DNA from: Streptomyces pseudovenezuelae
GTDB lineage: Bacteria; Actinomycetota; Actinomycetes; Streptomycetales; Streptomycetaceae
Direction: 5' to 3'
NCBI RefSeq assembly: GCF_001513955.1
Contig: NZ_KQ948144.1
Span: 1,006,637 to 1,070,636, forward strand
Length of the DNA stretch: 64,000 nt
In this document: positions 43,323-52,321 of the stretch, in pieces
Layout: each line of letters starts with the position of its first letter
Position numbering within the stretch: the first letter of the stretch is position 1
Position numbers and translations under genes: made by a program
The notes under the pieces: model-generated
What the model was told of the DNA's origin: nothing
The model's database searches: none
Seen by the model: only the letters and a program-made list of their open reading frames with translations

Positions 43323-45359
43323 CTAGTCGAACCGCTCCAGATCCCGCAGCCAGGCCCTCGCCGAGCTGTCCGACGGCGCCCGCCAGTCACCGCGCGGCGA
43401 CAGCGAACCGCCTGCCGACACCTTCGGCCCGTTCGGCATCGCCGAGCGCTTGAACTGCGCGAACGCGAAGAACCGCTTGCAGAACACCTCCAGCCACCGC
43501 CGGATCTCCGGCAGGTCGTACGTCACGCGCTTGGCCTCGGGGAAGTTCGGCGGCCAGTCACCGGACTTCTCGTCGTGCCAGGCGTGCCACGCCAGGAAGG
43601 CGATCTTCGACGGCCGGAAGCCGTACCGCAGGACGTGGAAGAGCGTGAAGTCGTGCAGCGCGTACGGACCGATCTTGGACTCGGTGGACTGCATCTCCTC
43701 GCCCGGCACGAGCTCCGGGCTGATCTCGGTGTCGAGGATCGCGGCGAGGATGTCACCGGTCTCCTCGTCGAACTGCTCGCTGCTGATGACCCAGCGGATC
43801 AGATGCTGCATCAGCGTCTTCGGCACGCCCGAGTTGACGTTGTAGTGGCTCATCTGGTCGCCCACGCCGTACGTGGACCAGCCGAGCGCCAGCTCGGAGA
43901 GGTCACCGGTGCCGAGCACGATGCCACCGCGCTGGTTGGCCAGCCGGAACAGGTAGTCGGTGCGCAGCCCGGCCTGGACGTTCTCGAAGGTGACGTCGTA
44001 CACCGGCTCGCCGGAGGCGAAGGGGTGGTCCATCTCCTTCAGCATCAGCCGCGCGGTCGGCGTGATGTCCAGCTCGGCCGCCGTGACGCCGAGGGCCCGC
44101 ATCAGCTTGTGGGCGTTGTCCTTGGTGTGGTCGCTGGTGGCGAAGCCGGGCAGGGTCCAGGCCAGGATGTCGCTGCGCGGCCGCCCCGCCCGGTCCATCG
44201 CGCGGGCGGCGACGATCAGCGCGTGGGTGGAGTCCAGACCGCCGGAGACGCCGATGACCACCTTCGGGCCACCGATCGCCGTGAGCCGCTGCTGGAGCCC
44301 GGCGACCTGGATGTTGTAGGCCTCGTAGCAGTCCTGGGCGAGCCGCTCGGCGTCGGCCGGCACGAACGGGAAGCGCTCCAGACGCCGCTTGAGACCCAGG
44401 TCGCCCGCGGGCGCGTCGAGTGCGAACGACACCGTCCGGAAGTCACCGGTCCGCGTGCGATGGGTCCGCCGGTTCTCGTCGAACGTGCCCATCCGCATCC
44501 GCTCCTGCCGCAGCAGGTCCAGGTCCACGTCGGCCACCGCGTACTCGTCGCCCAGCGGGAACCGCTCGGTCTCGGCCAGCAGCACGCCGTTCTCGTAGAC
44601 CATGGCCTGGCCGTCCCAGGACAGGTCGGTGGTCGACTCGCCGAGTCCGGCCGCCGCGTAGACGTACGCGGCGAGGCAGCGCGAGGACGCCGAGCGGCAC
44701 AACAGCTTGCGGTCCTCGGCCCGGCCGACCGTGATCGGGCTGCCGGAGAGGTTGACCAGGACGGTCGCGCCGGCGAGAGCGGCCTCCGCGCTGGGCGGCA
44801 CCGGCACCCACATGTCCTCGCAGATCTCCGCGTGCAGCACGAGCCCCGGGACGTCGGCGGCCTCGAAGAGCAGATCCACGCCGAACGGCACGCTCGCACC
44901 GCCGACCCGGATCGACCCGCCGCGCTCGTCGGCGCCGTCGCCGATCTGCCGACGCTCGTAGAACTCGCGGTAGTTGGGCGGGTACGACTTCGGCACGACA
45001 CCGAGGACCCGGCCGCGGTGGACGATCACCGCGCAGTTGTAGACCCGGTTGCGGTGGCGCAGCGGGGCGCCGACGACCAGCACCGGGAGCAGGTCGGCCG
45101 ACCCGGCGACCACCTCGCCGAGCGCCGTGTCGACCTCGTCGAGCAGCGCGTCCTGGAGGAGGAGGTCCTCGATGGAGTAGCCGCACAGCCCCAGCTCGGG
45201 GAAGACGGCGACCGCGACCCCCTCCTCGGCGCACCGGCGCGCGTGGCGCAGCACCGCTTCGGCGTTGGCGGGCGGGTCCGCGATGACGGTGTGACCCGTG
45301 CATGCCGCGACGCGTGCGAACCCGTGCTGATAGATGGACCAGAAGTTCGAGGCAGTCAC
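43323..45359 (-). CDS. nadE: Glutamine-dependent NAD+ synthetase
   Basis: The 678-residue enzyme has an N-terminal nitrilase-type amidase with the catalytic triad Glu55 ([11 protein letters not shown]), Lys124 ([15 protein letters not shown]) and Cys180 (HAEICEDMW). The C-terminal synthetase has the P-loop [15 protein letters not shown] and the line [27 protein letters not shown] (partial). It amidates NaAD to NAD+ using glutamine. Length fits the two-domain form. GTG 45359 lies six bases after TACACT, suggesting a leaderless mRNA. It is divergent from the membrane gene at 45440. Confidence 0.96.
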   Translation of the reverse strand: MTASNFWSIYQHGFARVAACTGHTVIADPPANAEAVLRHARRCAEEGVAVAVFPELGLCGYSIEDLLLQDALLDEVDTALGEVVAGSADLLPVLVVGAPLRHRNRVYNCAVIVHRGRVLGVVPKSYPPNYREFYERRQIGDGADERGGSIRVGGASVPFGVDLLFEAADVPGLVLHAEICEDMWVPVPPSAEAALAGATVLVNLSGSPITVGRAEDRKLLCRSASSRCLAAYVYAAAGLGESTTDLSWDGQAMVYENGVLLAETERFPLGDEYAVADVDLDLLRQERMRMGTFDENRRTHRTRTGDFRTVSFALDAPAGDLGLKRRLERFPFVPADAERLAQDCYEAYNIQVAGLQQRLTAIGGPKVVIGVSGGLDSTHALIVAARAMDRAGRPRSDILAWTLPGFATSDHTKDNAHKLMRALGVTAAELDITPTARLMLKEMDHPFASGEPVYDVTFENVQAGLRTDYLFRLANQRGGIVLGTGDLSELALGWSTYGVGDQMSHYNVNSGVPKTLMQHLIRWVISSEQFDEETGDILAAILDTEISPELVPGEEMQSTESKIGPYALHDFTLFHVLRYGFRPSKIAFLAWHAWHDEKSGDWPPNFPEAKRVTYDLPEIRRWLEVFCKRFFAFAQFKRSAMPNGPKVSAGGSLSPRGDWRAPSDSSARAWLRDLERFD

Positions 45360-45439
45360 GGGATCAGTGTAATCGTCAGAGCGACGTTATAAGGGGCGGG
45401 GAGGGTGCCGGGCCCAGTCCCTGCCGCAGAATGACAGGC

Positions 45440-45850
45440 ATGGACGACATACGCGGTGACCGCCCGGTCCGTACGGCGGGCTGGGGCTGGTTCCTGGCCT
45501 GGCTCCTGGTGGGAGCGTGCGGCGGCATCGGCCTCGCCGCGCTGCTGACGGTCGGCGCGGCCTTCCTCGTACTCGCCGCGGTGGCCGCGGTGTTGCTGCT
45601 CCGCAGGGGGCCTCGACGCGCCGCGGTGGGCGCCGTCTCGGGCCTGGCTCTGCCGCTGTTCTACCTCGCCTACCTGAACCGGGGCGGTCCGGGAGAGGTG
45701 TGCCGCGCGGTGGCCGGCGGGCAGACCTGCACCGAGGAGTACACGCCGGTCCCGTTCCTCCTCGCCGGGGCGCTCCTGCTGGCCGCCGGGCTCGTGATCC
45801 ATGTGAGGACCGGCCGCCGCGCGCGCACGGGCCCCGTACCGCGGACGTAG
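45440..45850 (+). CDS. Small multi-pass membrane protein
   Basis: The 136-residue product has four hydrophobic segments: WGWFLAWLLVGACGGIGLAALL (partial), AAFLVLAAVAAVLLL, GAVSGLALPLFYLAYL and VPFLLAGALLLAAGLVIHV. The loop between helices 3 and 4 has a Cys pair (VCRAVAGGQTCTEEY). The tail is basic (RTGRRARTGPVPRT). ATG 45440 was chosen because CAGAAT lies seven bases before it, making a leaderless start plausible; ATG 45431 is in frame. It shares the short promoter region with nadE. No function is recognised. Confidence 0.75.
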   Translation: MDDIRGDRPVRTAGWGWFLAWLLVGACGGIGLAALLTVGAAFLVLAAVAAVLLLRRGPRRAAVGAVSGLALPLFYLAYLNRGGPGEVCRAVAGGQTCTEEYTPVPFLLAGALLLAAGLVIHVRTGRRARTGPVPRT

Positions 45851-45862
45851 CCGGGACGCACG

Positions 45863-45904
45863 GGGGCCCGGCCCCGAAGGTTCTCACCTTCGGGACCGGG
45901 CCCC
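45863..45904. terminator. Bidirectional terminator between convergent genes
   Basis: GGGGCCCGGCCCCGAAGG (45863-45880) pairs with CCTTCGGGACCGGGCCCC (45887-45904) with one mismatch and a 6-base loop. It lies between the stop of the membrane gene (45850) and that of the S53 gene (45923). Confidence 0.88.
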
Positions 45905-45922
45905 TTGTGGACGTACGTCCGG

Positions 45923-47863
45923 TCAGTGCCGGCCGAACGACTGCACGTAACCGTTGGCGGGCGTACCCACGCCGGTGACGTCGTCGTATCCCTTGACCGC
46001 GGACAGCGAGCTGTCCTTGCCGAGGCTGCGGACCGAGGTGCTCAACCCACCGCTGGCGTCAGAGCCGTTGATGAAGTCGATACGCGCCACCGCGAGTCCG
46101 GAGCCGGTGGGGTTGTCCGTGACGTCGTGGTACACGCGGGAGCCGAACTTGGAGTAGATCGACGGGTTGGCGAAGCCGAGCGCCTTGCCGCCTGCCGCCT
46201 GCTGCGCCAGCGCCTGCACGGCCGCGATCACCGGCGAGGCCAGCGACGTGCCGCCGATGCGGTACTCGCTGTACTGCTGCGAGCCGTCGGGGAACGTCTG
46301 CGTCTGACCCACCAGGAAACCGGTGTTCGGGTCGGCGATCGCGGAGATGTCCGGGACCACGCGGTTGCCGGCGGCGTTGTTGGCCGTGGCGAGCGCGTTC
46401 GGGACGACACCCTTCTGGTACGAGGGCTCGGGGACCGTCTTGCTGGTGCCGCCGCCCGCGCCCGAGGTGAACGCGCCGGGGAAACCGGTCCAGCTCTTGC
46501 CGTCCGCGGACAGTGCGGCCTTCTCGGTGCCCCAGCCGGTCTCCCACAGGTACTTGTCGCCCTTGCCGACGGCGAGGGAGGTACCGCCGACCGCCGTCAC
46601 CCATGCCGAGTTGGCCGGGGTGTCGACCTGCTTCGTACCGGTGTTGGCGACCTCGTCGCCGTTGTCGCCGGAGGAGAAGTAGAAGCCGATGCCCTCGACC
46701 GCGCCGAACTGGAAGACCTGGTCGTAGGCGGCCGCGAGGTCCGGCGTCTGGTTGGCCTCGATGTCGCCCCACGAGTTGGAGACGATGTCGGCCAGGTGGT
46801 TGTCGACGACCTTGCTGAGCGAGTCGAGCAGATCGTCGTCGTAGCAGGACGCGGCACCCACGTACGTGATGTTCGCGTCCGGCGCCACCGCGTGCACGGC
46901 CTCGACGTCGAGGGTCTCCTCGCCGTACCAGCCGGCCGCCCCGCACTCCTCGGTCTTCGTGTAGTTCTTCGGCAGGACCTGCTTGAGCTGGCTGGTGTTG
47001 TAGGCCGCGTCGCCGTTCTTCTTCGCGTAGGTGGCCGCGTCGAAGGCGATGGTCGGGGAGGCGTAGGCGTCGGTGATGGCGACACGCACCCCCTTGCCCG
47101 TGTACGTGCCCGCGCCGTAGGCGGCGCGCAGCTGCTTGCCGGTGTAGCCCTTGATCGCGTACGGGATCTTCGAGCCGTAGGCCTCGGGCAGCGTGCTCGC
47201 GATCTTCGAGCCGTAGTACGAGGAGAACGGTCCGGAGTTCTTGAACACGGCGTCCGGCGGCGGCAGTTGTTCCTTGCTGCTCGCCTTGTGCGGCGCGTTG
47301 TCCAGGCCGGTGACGGTCAGGACGGCACCGTCCAGAGCGGCCGGCGCGGAGGCGGTCCTGGCGGGGGCGCGGTAGGTCTTCGAACCCTTGGTGTAGTTGT
47401 GCAGCTGGGTACCGAAGGCCTTCTCGGCGGCGGCCACGTCACCGGTGACGGAGACGTAGTGCTGGGTGGTCCCGGTGACCTTCAGGCCCGCCGACTCCAG
47501 CCAGGACTTCACCGCGGCGACCTGCGCCTTGGTGGCGCCGAAGCGGGCCTGTGCCTGCTTCGCGCTCAGGTACCTGCCGTACGAGGCCGAGGACGGGTCG
47601 GACACCGACTTCGCGTAGGCGGCGAGGCCGGCGGCGTCCTTGCCGGCGAGGTATACCCGGGCGGAGACCTGGGAACTGTCCGCGGTGGCACCCTTGTCGG
47701 CCTTGGCCGTGGCCCACGCGGGCTTGGTCCCCGCCAGCGTGTCACGGTTCGGGCTGTCCGCGGCGTGGGCCGCGGGTATACCGAGCGCCAGCGCGCCCGC
47801 GAGCATCGGCAGTGTCGCCGCCATGCTCACTCCGGCGCGAAGTTTGGCGCGGTTGGATCTCAT
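45923..47863 (-). CDS. Secreted sedolisin (S53) serine-carboxyl protease with pro-domain
   Basis: The 646-residue precursor has a signal peptide (VSMAATLPMLAGALALGIPAAHA, partial, cleavage near 34), a pro-kumamolisin-type activation domain (SARVYLAGKDAAGLAAYAKSV to about 180) and an S53 catalytic domain. Catalytic residues are visible in GEETLDVEAVHAVAP (Glu and Asp), SNSWGD (the oxyanion Asp) and GGTSLASP (the Ser, about residue 538). RIDFINGSDASGGLS and GYDDVTGVGTPANGYV fit the C-terminal calcium-site region. It digests proteins outside the cell, best at low pH for the family. ATG 47863 has GGGGG a few bases upstream. A long inverted repeat in its leader may control it. Confidence 0.94.
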   Translation of the reverse strand: MRSNRAKLRAGVSMAATLPMLAGALALGIPAAHAADSPNRDTLAGTKPAWATAKADKGATADSSQVSARVYLAGKDAAGLAAYAKSVSDPSSASYGRYLSAKQAQARFGATKAQVAAVKSWLESAGLKVTGTTQHYVSVTGDVAAAEKAFGTQLHNYTKGSKTYRAPARTASAPAALDGAVLTVTGLDNAPHKASSKEQLPPPDAVFKNSGPFSSYYGSKIASTLPEAYGSKIPYAIKGYTGKQLRAAYGAGTYTGKGVRVAITDAYASPTIAFDAATYAKKNGDAAYNTSQLKQVLPKNYTKTEECGAAGWYGEETLDVEAVHAVAPDANITYVGAASCYDDDLLDSLSKVVDNHLADIVSNSWGDIEANQTPDLAAAYDQVFQFGAVEGIGFYFSSGDNGDEVANTGTKQVDTPANSAWVTAVGGTSLAVGKGDKYLWETGWGTEKAALSADGKSWTGFPGAFTSGAGGGTSKTVPEPSYQKGVVPNALATANNAAGNRVVPDISAIADPNTGFLVGQTQTFPDGSQQYSEYRIGGTSLASPVIAAVQALAQQAAGGKALGFANPSIYSKFGSRVYHDVTDNPTGSGLAVARIDFINGSDASGGLSTSVRSLGKDSSLSAVKGYDDVTGVGTPANGYVQSFGRH

Positions 47864-47879
47864 GGAACCCCCTGGATGC

Positions 47880-47929
47880 GGTTCGTCGCGAGTGATCACT
47901 CGACGGTGTGGCCACTCTTGCGACGAACC
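47880..47929 (-). promoter_or_regulatory. Inverted repeat in the leader of the S53 protease gene
   Basis: GGTTCGTCGCGAGTG (47880-47894) pairs with CACTCTTGCGACGAACC (47913-47929), with one or two bulges. Inside lies a perfect 12-bp palindrome, GAGTGATCACTC (47890-47901). It is 17-66 bases upstream of the start codon, so it could be an operator or a 5' RNA hairpin. Confidence 0.55.
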
Positions 47930-47992
47930 GTTCATGCGAGGGGAATGGGCATGCCAAGAAGAGCCCAATTAACCTAATGAAAAAGGCTAATC

Positions 47993-48008
47993 AGAGGGTT
48001 AACCCTCT
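47993..48008 (-). terminator. Palindromic terminator after the DUF305 gene
   Basis: AGAGGGTTAACCCTCT is a perfect 16-bp palindrome two bases after the DUF305 stop codon. On the minus strand it is followed within 10 bases by CTTTTTC. The region 47950-48010 is unusually AT-rich for this genome. Confidence 0.6.
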
Positions 48009-48009
48009 A

Positions 48010-48645
48010 TCATCGCGGCTTTGCGCCCCGCTCCTTCAGCATCGACGCCATCAGGTCGATCTCCGACTGCTGCGCGTCGACCATCCCCTGCGCCAGCCGC
48101 TTCTCCACGCCGACCTCGCACTTGTCCACACAGCCCTTCGCCATGTGGATACCGCCCTGGTGATGGTCCGTCATCAACTGGAGGTAGAAGATCTCGGCCT
48201 GCTTGCCGTTCAGCGTGCCCAGCTTCTTCATCTCGCTGTCGGTCGCCATGCCCGGCATCAGCGAGCCCTCACCGGCCGACGGCATGTCACCCATGTCCAT
48301 CCACGTCATCGGCGGATCGGCCGACACCTTCGGCAGGTCCCACAGATCCAGCCAACCCAGCAGCATGCCGCGCTGGTTGGCCTGCGTCTGCGCGATGTCG
48401 TAGGCGAGCCGCCGCACCTCGACGTCCTTGGTGCGGTCGCGCACGATGTACGACATCTCCACGGCCTGCTGGTGGTGCACGGCCATGTCGCGCGCGAACC
48501 CCGCGTCCGCGGACTCCGCCGAGGGGGTGTCGCCCGAGCCGCCGTCCTCGGCCACGGCGTAGGTGATCGCGCCGGCCGCGACGAGCACGCCCGCCACGGC
48601 CACGGCCACCCCCGCGAACCTCACTGCGGCAGACCGTTCGTGCAC
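48010..48645 (-). CDS. DUF305 family membrane-anchored protein
   Basis: The 211-residue product has an N-terminal anchor or signal (VAVAVAGVLVAAGAITYAVA) and two copies of the DUF305 ferritin-like motif: FARDMAVHHQQAVEMSYIV (about 48-66) and IFYLQLMTDHHQGGIHMAKGC (partial). The paired HH(Q)xxA...M residues resemble copper or other metal binding. Its first bases overlap the end of the DUF3105 gene by 25 bp. GTG 48624, forming a GTGA overlap, is an alternative start. The two genes are likely coupled; metal handling at the cell surface is a reasonable but unproven role. Confidence 0.9.
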   Translation of the reverse strand: MHERSAAVRFAGVAVAVAGVLVAAGAITYAVAEDGGSGDTPSAESADAGFARDMAVHHQQAVEMSYIVRDRTKDVEVRRLAYDIAQTQANQRGMLLGWLDLWDLPKVSADPPMTWMDMGDMPSAGEGSLMPGMATDSEMKKLGTLNGKQAEIFYLQLMTDHHQGGIHMAKGCVDKCEVGVEKRLAQGMVDAQQSEIDLMASMLKERGAKPR

Positions 48646-49280
48646 GCCGCGCCGGGCTCGGGCGTCTGCGAGCCCTGCACGAACTTCGCGAAGAACTTGT
48701 CGACGTTCGGGTCCTTCGCCCCCGTGACGGTCCGCTGGTGGCCCCAGGCCGACAGCATGATCGGGTCCTTCTGCTTGTCGTCCGGGCTCATCAGCGTGTA
48801 CGGCGTCTTCTTCACCTTGGCCGCGAGCGCGTCCACGTCCGCCTTCGTGGCCTTGCTGGTGTACGTCACCCAGACCGCACCGTGCTCCAGCGAGTGGACG
48901 GCGTTCATGTTGTTGAGCGCCTTGGTGTATACGTCACCGTTGCAGTTCATCCAGACCTGGTTGTGGTCGCCGCCGACCGGGGGCTCCATCGGGTAGCTCA
49001 CGGTCTTGACGACGTGGTTGCGGCCCAGCGTGCCCTTCCAGGTCCTCACGCCGTCCGAGCCCGTGACGAAGTGCCCCTTCCCCTTGCCGTCGGCCGCCGT
49101 GCTGTCGTCGGACTGCGACTGCACCAGCACGATGGCGCCGGCGACCAGGCCGGCGACGACGACCGCGCTGGCGGCGACGGTGAGGATCCGGTTGCGGCGC
49201 TCTCTGGACTGCTCGGCGCGCCGCATCTCCTCTATGCGCGCCTTGCGTGCCGCGGCGGTGCTCTTCTTGGCGGAACCCAT
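48621..49280 (-). CDS. DUF3105 family membrane-anchored protein
   Basis: The 219-residue product has a basic N-terminus (MGSAKKSTAAARKARIEEMR and on), one membrane helix (about 34-54) and an extracellular DUF3105 domain. VSYPMEPPVGGDHNQVWMNCNG carries His and Cys residues, NMNAVHSLEHGAVWVTYTS has further His residues, and AWGHQRTV follows. The repeated His and Met around a Cys suggest metal binding. C-terminal GAACTNGLPQ adds one more Cys. It starts with ATG 49280 and its end overlaps the DUF305 gene. Together they may form a metal-binding pair. It is divergent from glnA2. Confidence 0.9.
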   Translation of the reverse strand: MGSAKKSTAAARKARIEEMRRAEQSRERRNRILTVAASAVVVAGLVAGAIVLVQSQSDDSTAADGKGKGHFVTGSDGVRTWKGTLGRNHVVKTVSYPMEPPVGGDHNQVWMNCNGDVYTKALNNMNAVHSLEHGAVWVTYTSKATKADVDALAAKVKKTPYTLMSPDDKQKDPIMLSAWGHQRTVTGAKDPNVDKFFAKFVQGSQTPEPGAACTNGLPQ

Positions 49281-49620
49281 GAGGTGTGTCCTTCTGGGGG
49301 AAAGGGGCGGGACGGATGGTGACGATCGGTCCGCTGATCGTAGTGGGGCGGGGGTGGCTTCTCGTAGGGCGCCCACAGGAAACCGGGGACGCGGGGTGAG
49401 ACGGGGCGGGCCGGGCATTACGTATGTCAGTCCGAGCAGGCAAGATGGGCGGCAGAGCAGTACATCCGCCGGACGTGAGGCGTTCACTCCCGGGTCGCCG
49501 GGACGATCAAGGTCGGCAACGCGCACGAAATGCTGTTGTGGTGTGATGCTCAGGTGCCCGACCGCCTCCTGCGGGACACGGAGACAGGCGGCCTGACCAG
49601 CAAGGATGGGGAAGCGGAAG

Positions 49621-50982
49621 ATGGACAAGCAGCAGGAGTTCGTGCTCCGGACCTTGGAGGAGCGCGACATCCGGTTCGTACGCCTGTGGTTCACGGACGT
49701 ACTGGGCTTCCTCAAGTCCGTAGCGGTGGCCCCGGCGGAGCTCGAACAGGCCTTCGACGAGGGCATCGGCTTCGACGGCTCGGCGATCGAGGGATTCGCC
49801 CGCGTATACGAATCCGACATGATCGCCAAGCCGGACCCCTCCACCTTCCAGGTCCTGCCCTGGCGCGCCGAGGCCCCCGGCACGGCCCGGATGTTCTGCG
49901 ACATCCTCATGCCGGACGGCAGCCCGTCCTTCGCGGACCCCAGGTACGTCCTCAAGCGCGCCCTGGCCCGCACCTCCGACCTGGGCTTCACCTTCTACAC
50001 CCACCCGGAGATCGAGTTCTTCCTGCTGAAGGACCGCCCGCTGGACGGCTCACGCCCGACCCCGGCCGACAACTCCGGCTACTTCGACCACACCCCGCAG
50101 AACATCGGCATGGACTTCCGCCGCCAGGCGATCACCATGCTGGAGTCGATGGGCATCTCGGTCGAGTTCTCCCACCACGAGGGCGCCCCCGGCCAGCAGG
50201 AGATCGACCTCCGCTACGCCGACGCGCTCTCCACAGCCGACAACATCATGACGTTCCGCCTGGTCATGAAGCAGGTGGCGCTGGAGCAGGGCGTCCAGGC
50301 GACGTTCATGCCCAAGCCGTTCTCGGAGCACCCCGGCTCGGGCATGCACACCCACCTGTCCCTCTTCGAGGGCGACCGGAACGCGTTCTACGAGTCCGGC
50401 TCGGAGTACCAGCTCTCCAAGGTCGGCCGCTCCTTCATCGCGGGCCTGCTGAAGCACGCGGCGGAGATCTCCGCGGTCACCAACCAGTGGGTCAACTCCT
50501 ACAAGCGCATCTGGGGCGGCACCGAGCGCACCGCCGGCGCCGGCGGCGAGGCCCCCTCCTACATCTGCTGGGGCCACAACAACCGCTCCGCCCTGGTCCG
50601 CGTCCCGATGTACAAGCCCGGCAAGACCGGCTCGGCCCGCATCGAGGTCCGCTCCCTCGACTCCGGCGCCAACCCCTACCTCGCCTACGCCCTCCTGCTG
50701 GCCGCCGGCCTCAAGGGCATCGAGGAGGGCTACGAGCTCCCGCCGGGCGCCGAGGACGACGTCTGGGCCCTGTCCAACTCCGAGCGCCGCGCCATGGGCA
50801 TCGAGCCGCTCCCCCAGAACCTGGGCGAGGCCCTCACCCTGATGGAACGCAGCGACCTGGTCGCGGAGACCCTTGGCGAACACGTCTTCGACTTCTTCCT
50901 GCGCAACAAGAAGAGCGAGTGGGAGGAGTACCGCAGCGAGGTCACCGCGTTCGAGCTGCGGAAGAACCTGCCGGTGCTGTAA
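49621..50982 (+). CDS. glnA2: GlnA2-type glutamine synthetase-like ligase (gamma-glutamylpolyamine synthetase)
   Basis: The 453-residue protein has the GS fold: N-domain RFVRLWFTDVLGFLKSVAVAP, GFDGSAIEGFARVYESDM (substrate latch), EIEFFLL (metal Glu), HEGAPGQQEIDLRYADAL, GSGMHTHLSLF and NRSALVRVP with the ATP-site Arg (partial quotes). Relatives in S. coelicolor (GlnA2) glutamylate polyamines; this is family knowledge. The Tyr-containing loop GYELPP replaces the NLYDLPP adenylylation loop of GlnA1, so GlnE control is doubtful though glnE lies 1.3 kb away. ATG 49621 has GGGGAAGCGGAAG upstream; in-frame ATG 49606 exists. The 340-bp divergent gap to DUF3105 has no gene. Confidence 0.92.
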   Translation: MDKQQEFVLRTLEERDIRFVRLWFTDVLGFLKSVAVAPAELEQAFDEGIGFDGSAIEGFARVYESDMIAKPDPSTFQVLPWRAEAPGTARMFCDILMPDGSPSFADPRYVLKRALARTSDLGFTFYTHPEIEFFLLKDRPLDGSRPTPADNSGYFDHTPQNIGMDFRRQAITMLESMGISVEFSHHEGAPGQQEIDLRYADALSTADNIMTFRLVMKQVALEQGVQATFMPKPFSEHPGSGMHTHLSLFEGDRNAFYESGSEYQLSKVGRSFIAGLLKHAAEISAVTNQWVNSYKRIWGGTERTAGAGGEAPSYICWGHNNRSALVRVPMYKPGKTGSARIEVRSLDSGANPYLAYALLLAAGLKGIEEGYELPPGAEDDVWALSNSERRAMGIEPLPQNLGEALTLMERSDLVAETLGEHVFDFFLRNKKSEWEEYRSEVTAFELRKNLPVL

Positions 50983-50990
50983 GGCTGCGT

Positions 50991-51035
50991 CTCAGGGGCG
51001 CGGGGGACTGTCGCGTGGTTCCCCGCGCCCCTGAG
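50991..51035. terminator. Bidirectional terminator between glnA2 and the VOC gene
   Basis: CTCAGGGGCGCGGGG (50991-51005) and CCCCGCGCCCCTGAG (51021-51035) form a perfect 15-bp stem with a 15-base loop. It serves the convergent glnA2 and VOC genes. Confidence 0.9.
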
Positions 51036-51040
51036 GGTGG

Positions 51041-51475
51041 CTACTGGGCGGCCTGCTGGGCCAGTACCTGGTGCAGCGGCTCCGTCTCCCTGCGCTTGTA
51101 CTCCTGGACAGCCCAGCCGTTGCCGTCCGGGTCCTTGAAGTACATGAAGGTGGCGCCGTCCTGCGGGGCGAACTGCACCGGTTCGCTGACGTCCAGGCCG
51201 CGGGAGGTGAGTTCCTCGTAGGCCGCCTTCGCGTCCGTCACGCACAGTTGCATGCCGTGGTACGTCCCGGGCTGCGGGGCTCCGGTCGGGACCTGGAGGC
51301 CGTCCACCAGGGCGATGGAACAGCCGGAGCCGGGCGGGGTCAGCTGGCAGATGCGGACGCCCTCCATCACCTCGCCGTCCAGATCCACGTGGAAGCCGAC
51401 CTTGTCGCGGTAGAACTCCTTGGCGCGGTCCACGTCCGTGACCGGCAGCAGGATGACTTCGAGGCTCATGTCCAT
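51041..51475 (-). CDS. VOC family protein (glyoxalase/bleomycin-resistance fold)
   Basis: The 144-residue protein has two betaalphabetabetabeta units: SLEVILLPVTDVDRAKEFYRDKVGF (partial), then GSGCSIALVDGLQV. The second half has HGMQLCVTDAKAAYEELTSRGL and DPDGNGWAVQEY with the terminal Glu as a metal ligand. His near HGMQL and Glu in WAVQEY suggest a metal site. The fold covers glyoxalases, dioxygenases and drug-binding resistance proteins, so its role is open. GGGAG lies seven bases before ATG 51475. It is convergent with glnA2. Confidence 0.9.
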   Translation of the reverse strand: MDMSLEVILLPVTDVDRAKEFYRDKVGFHVDLDGEVMEGVRICQLTPPGSGCSIALVDGLQVPTGAPQPGTYHGMQLCVTDAKAAYEELTSRGLDVSEPVQFAPQDGATFMYFKDPDGNGWAVQEYKRRETEPLHQVLAQQAAQ

Positions 51476-51515
51476 GGCGTGACTCCCTTGTCGACGTCAG
51501 TACAGAGGGCCGTTC

Positions 51516-52025
51516 TCAGAAGCGCCACCGCGTCTGGCTGAACGGCTGTCCCTTACCGAAGCCGAAAACCGTGCGCGGCGCCACCGCATAGACGACCGCG
51601 TGTCCCGGTCCGTGGTGGAAGTAGCCGTCCCGCACCTCGAAGCGCCAGAAGTCGCCGTACTTGGCCTCCCACGCGGCGGCCAGCTCGCGCAGCCGTGTGT
51701 CGTCGGAGACCCGCACCGCCTCGCCCTCCACCACCAGGTCGTAGCCCTTGTCCCAGATGTTGGTGCCGGTCGTCAGCGTCACGTGCGCGTTGTGCGCGAG
51801 GTTCTTCGCCTTGCGCTCCTCGGGGCCGGTGCAGAAGTGCAGCGCCCCGTGGGCCCACACGGCAGGCAGCGGCGTGACGTGCGGCCGCCCGTCCGGCCGT
51901 ACCGTCGAGATCCAGAACAGCTCGGCGGCGGCCAGCAGCGACTCCGCGTCGGCCCAGGCGTGCGCCGTGGCGTCCGGGTCGCTGTAGCGCGCGTCGAGGT
52001 GGGTCTCGGGTTCCTTCTCGGTCAT
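51516..52025 (-). CDS. Pyridoxamine 5'-phosphate oxidase-fold protein (flavin/F420-binding type)
   Basis: The 169-residue product has the split-barrel markers AELFWISTVRPDGRPHVTPL and a following AVWAHGALHFCTGPEERKAKNLAHNAHVTL (partial); the HVTLTTG stretch and basic Lys/Arg suit phosphate binding. The YDLVVEGEAVRVSDDTRL strand pairs with YAVAPRTVFGFG later. It probably binds FMN or F420 and reduces a small substrate. ATG 52025 was chosen; a longer frame upstream is Pro/Ala-rich and doubtful. The gap to glnE has a hexamer repeat near 52137-52190 and no gene. Confidence 0.88.
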   Translation of the reverse strand: MTEKEPETHLDARYSDPDATAHAWADAESLLAAAELFWISTVRPDGRPHVTPLPAVWAHGALHFCTGPEERKAKNLAHNAHVTLTTGTNIWDKGYDLVVEGEAVRVSDDTRLRELAAAWEAKYGDFWRFEVRDGYFHHGPGHAVVYAVAPRTVFGFGKGQPFSQTRWRF

Positions 52026-52321
52026 CACAGCGCCTTCGGCTCGGGAACACCCGGGCCACCGCGGCGGTCCGGTTCGACCCTCCCAGTCTGCCCAAGGCGT
52101 TCTCCGAATGCGGGACGAGGCGACGATCCGTTCCACGACAGCGAAAGTGACAGCGACGGCGACAGCGAAAGCGACGGCGGCTGCGACCGGGGCGGCGCCG
52201 CGTCCAGGGCTGAGTCCGCTCCGGCCCGCCCCCCCGAATCCCCCCGCCCGCACCCCGGCGCTTCTCCCCGGCTCTCCGGTTACGCTCAATCGATACGACC
52301 TTGATCGGACGGGAGGCCGGG

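Noticed and set aside
52137..52190. Hexamer repeat (GCGACG/GCGAAA) before glnE as a regulatory array
   Set aside because: Short, degenerate and common in GC-rich DNA; no pattern tied to a promoter.
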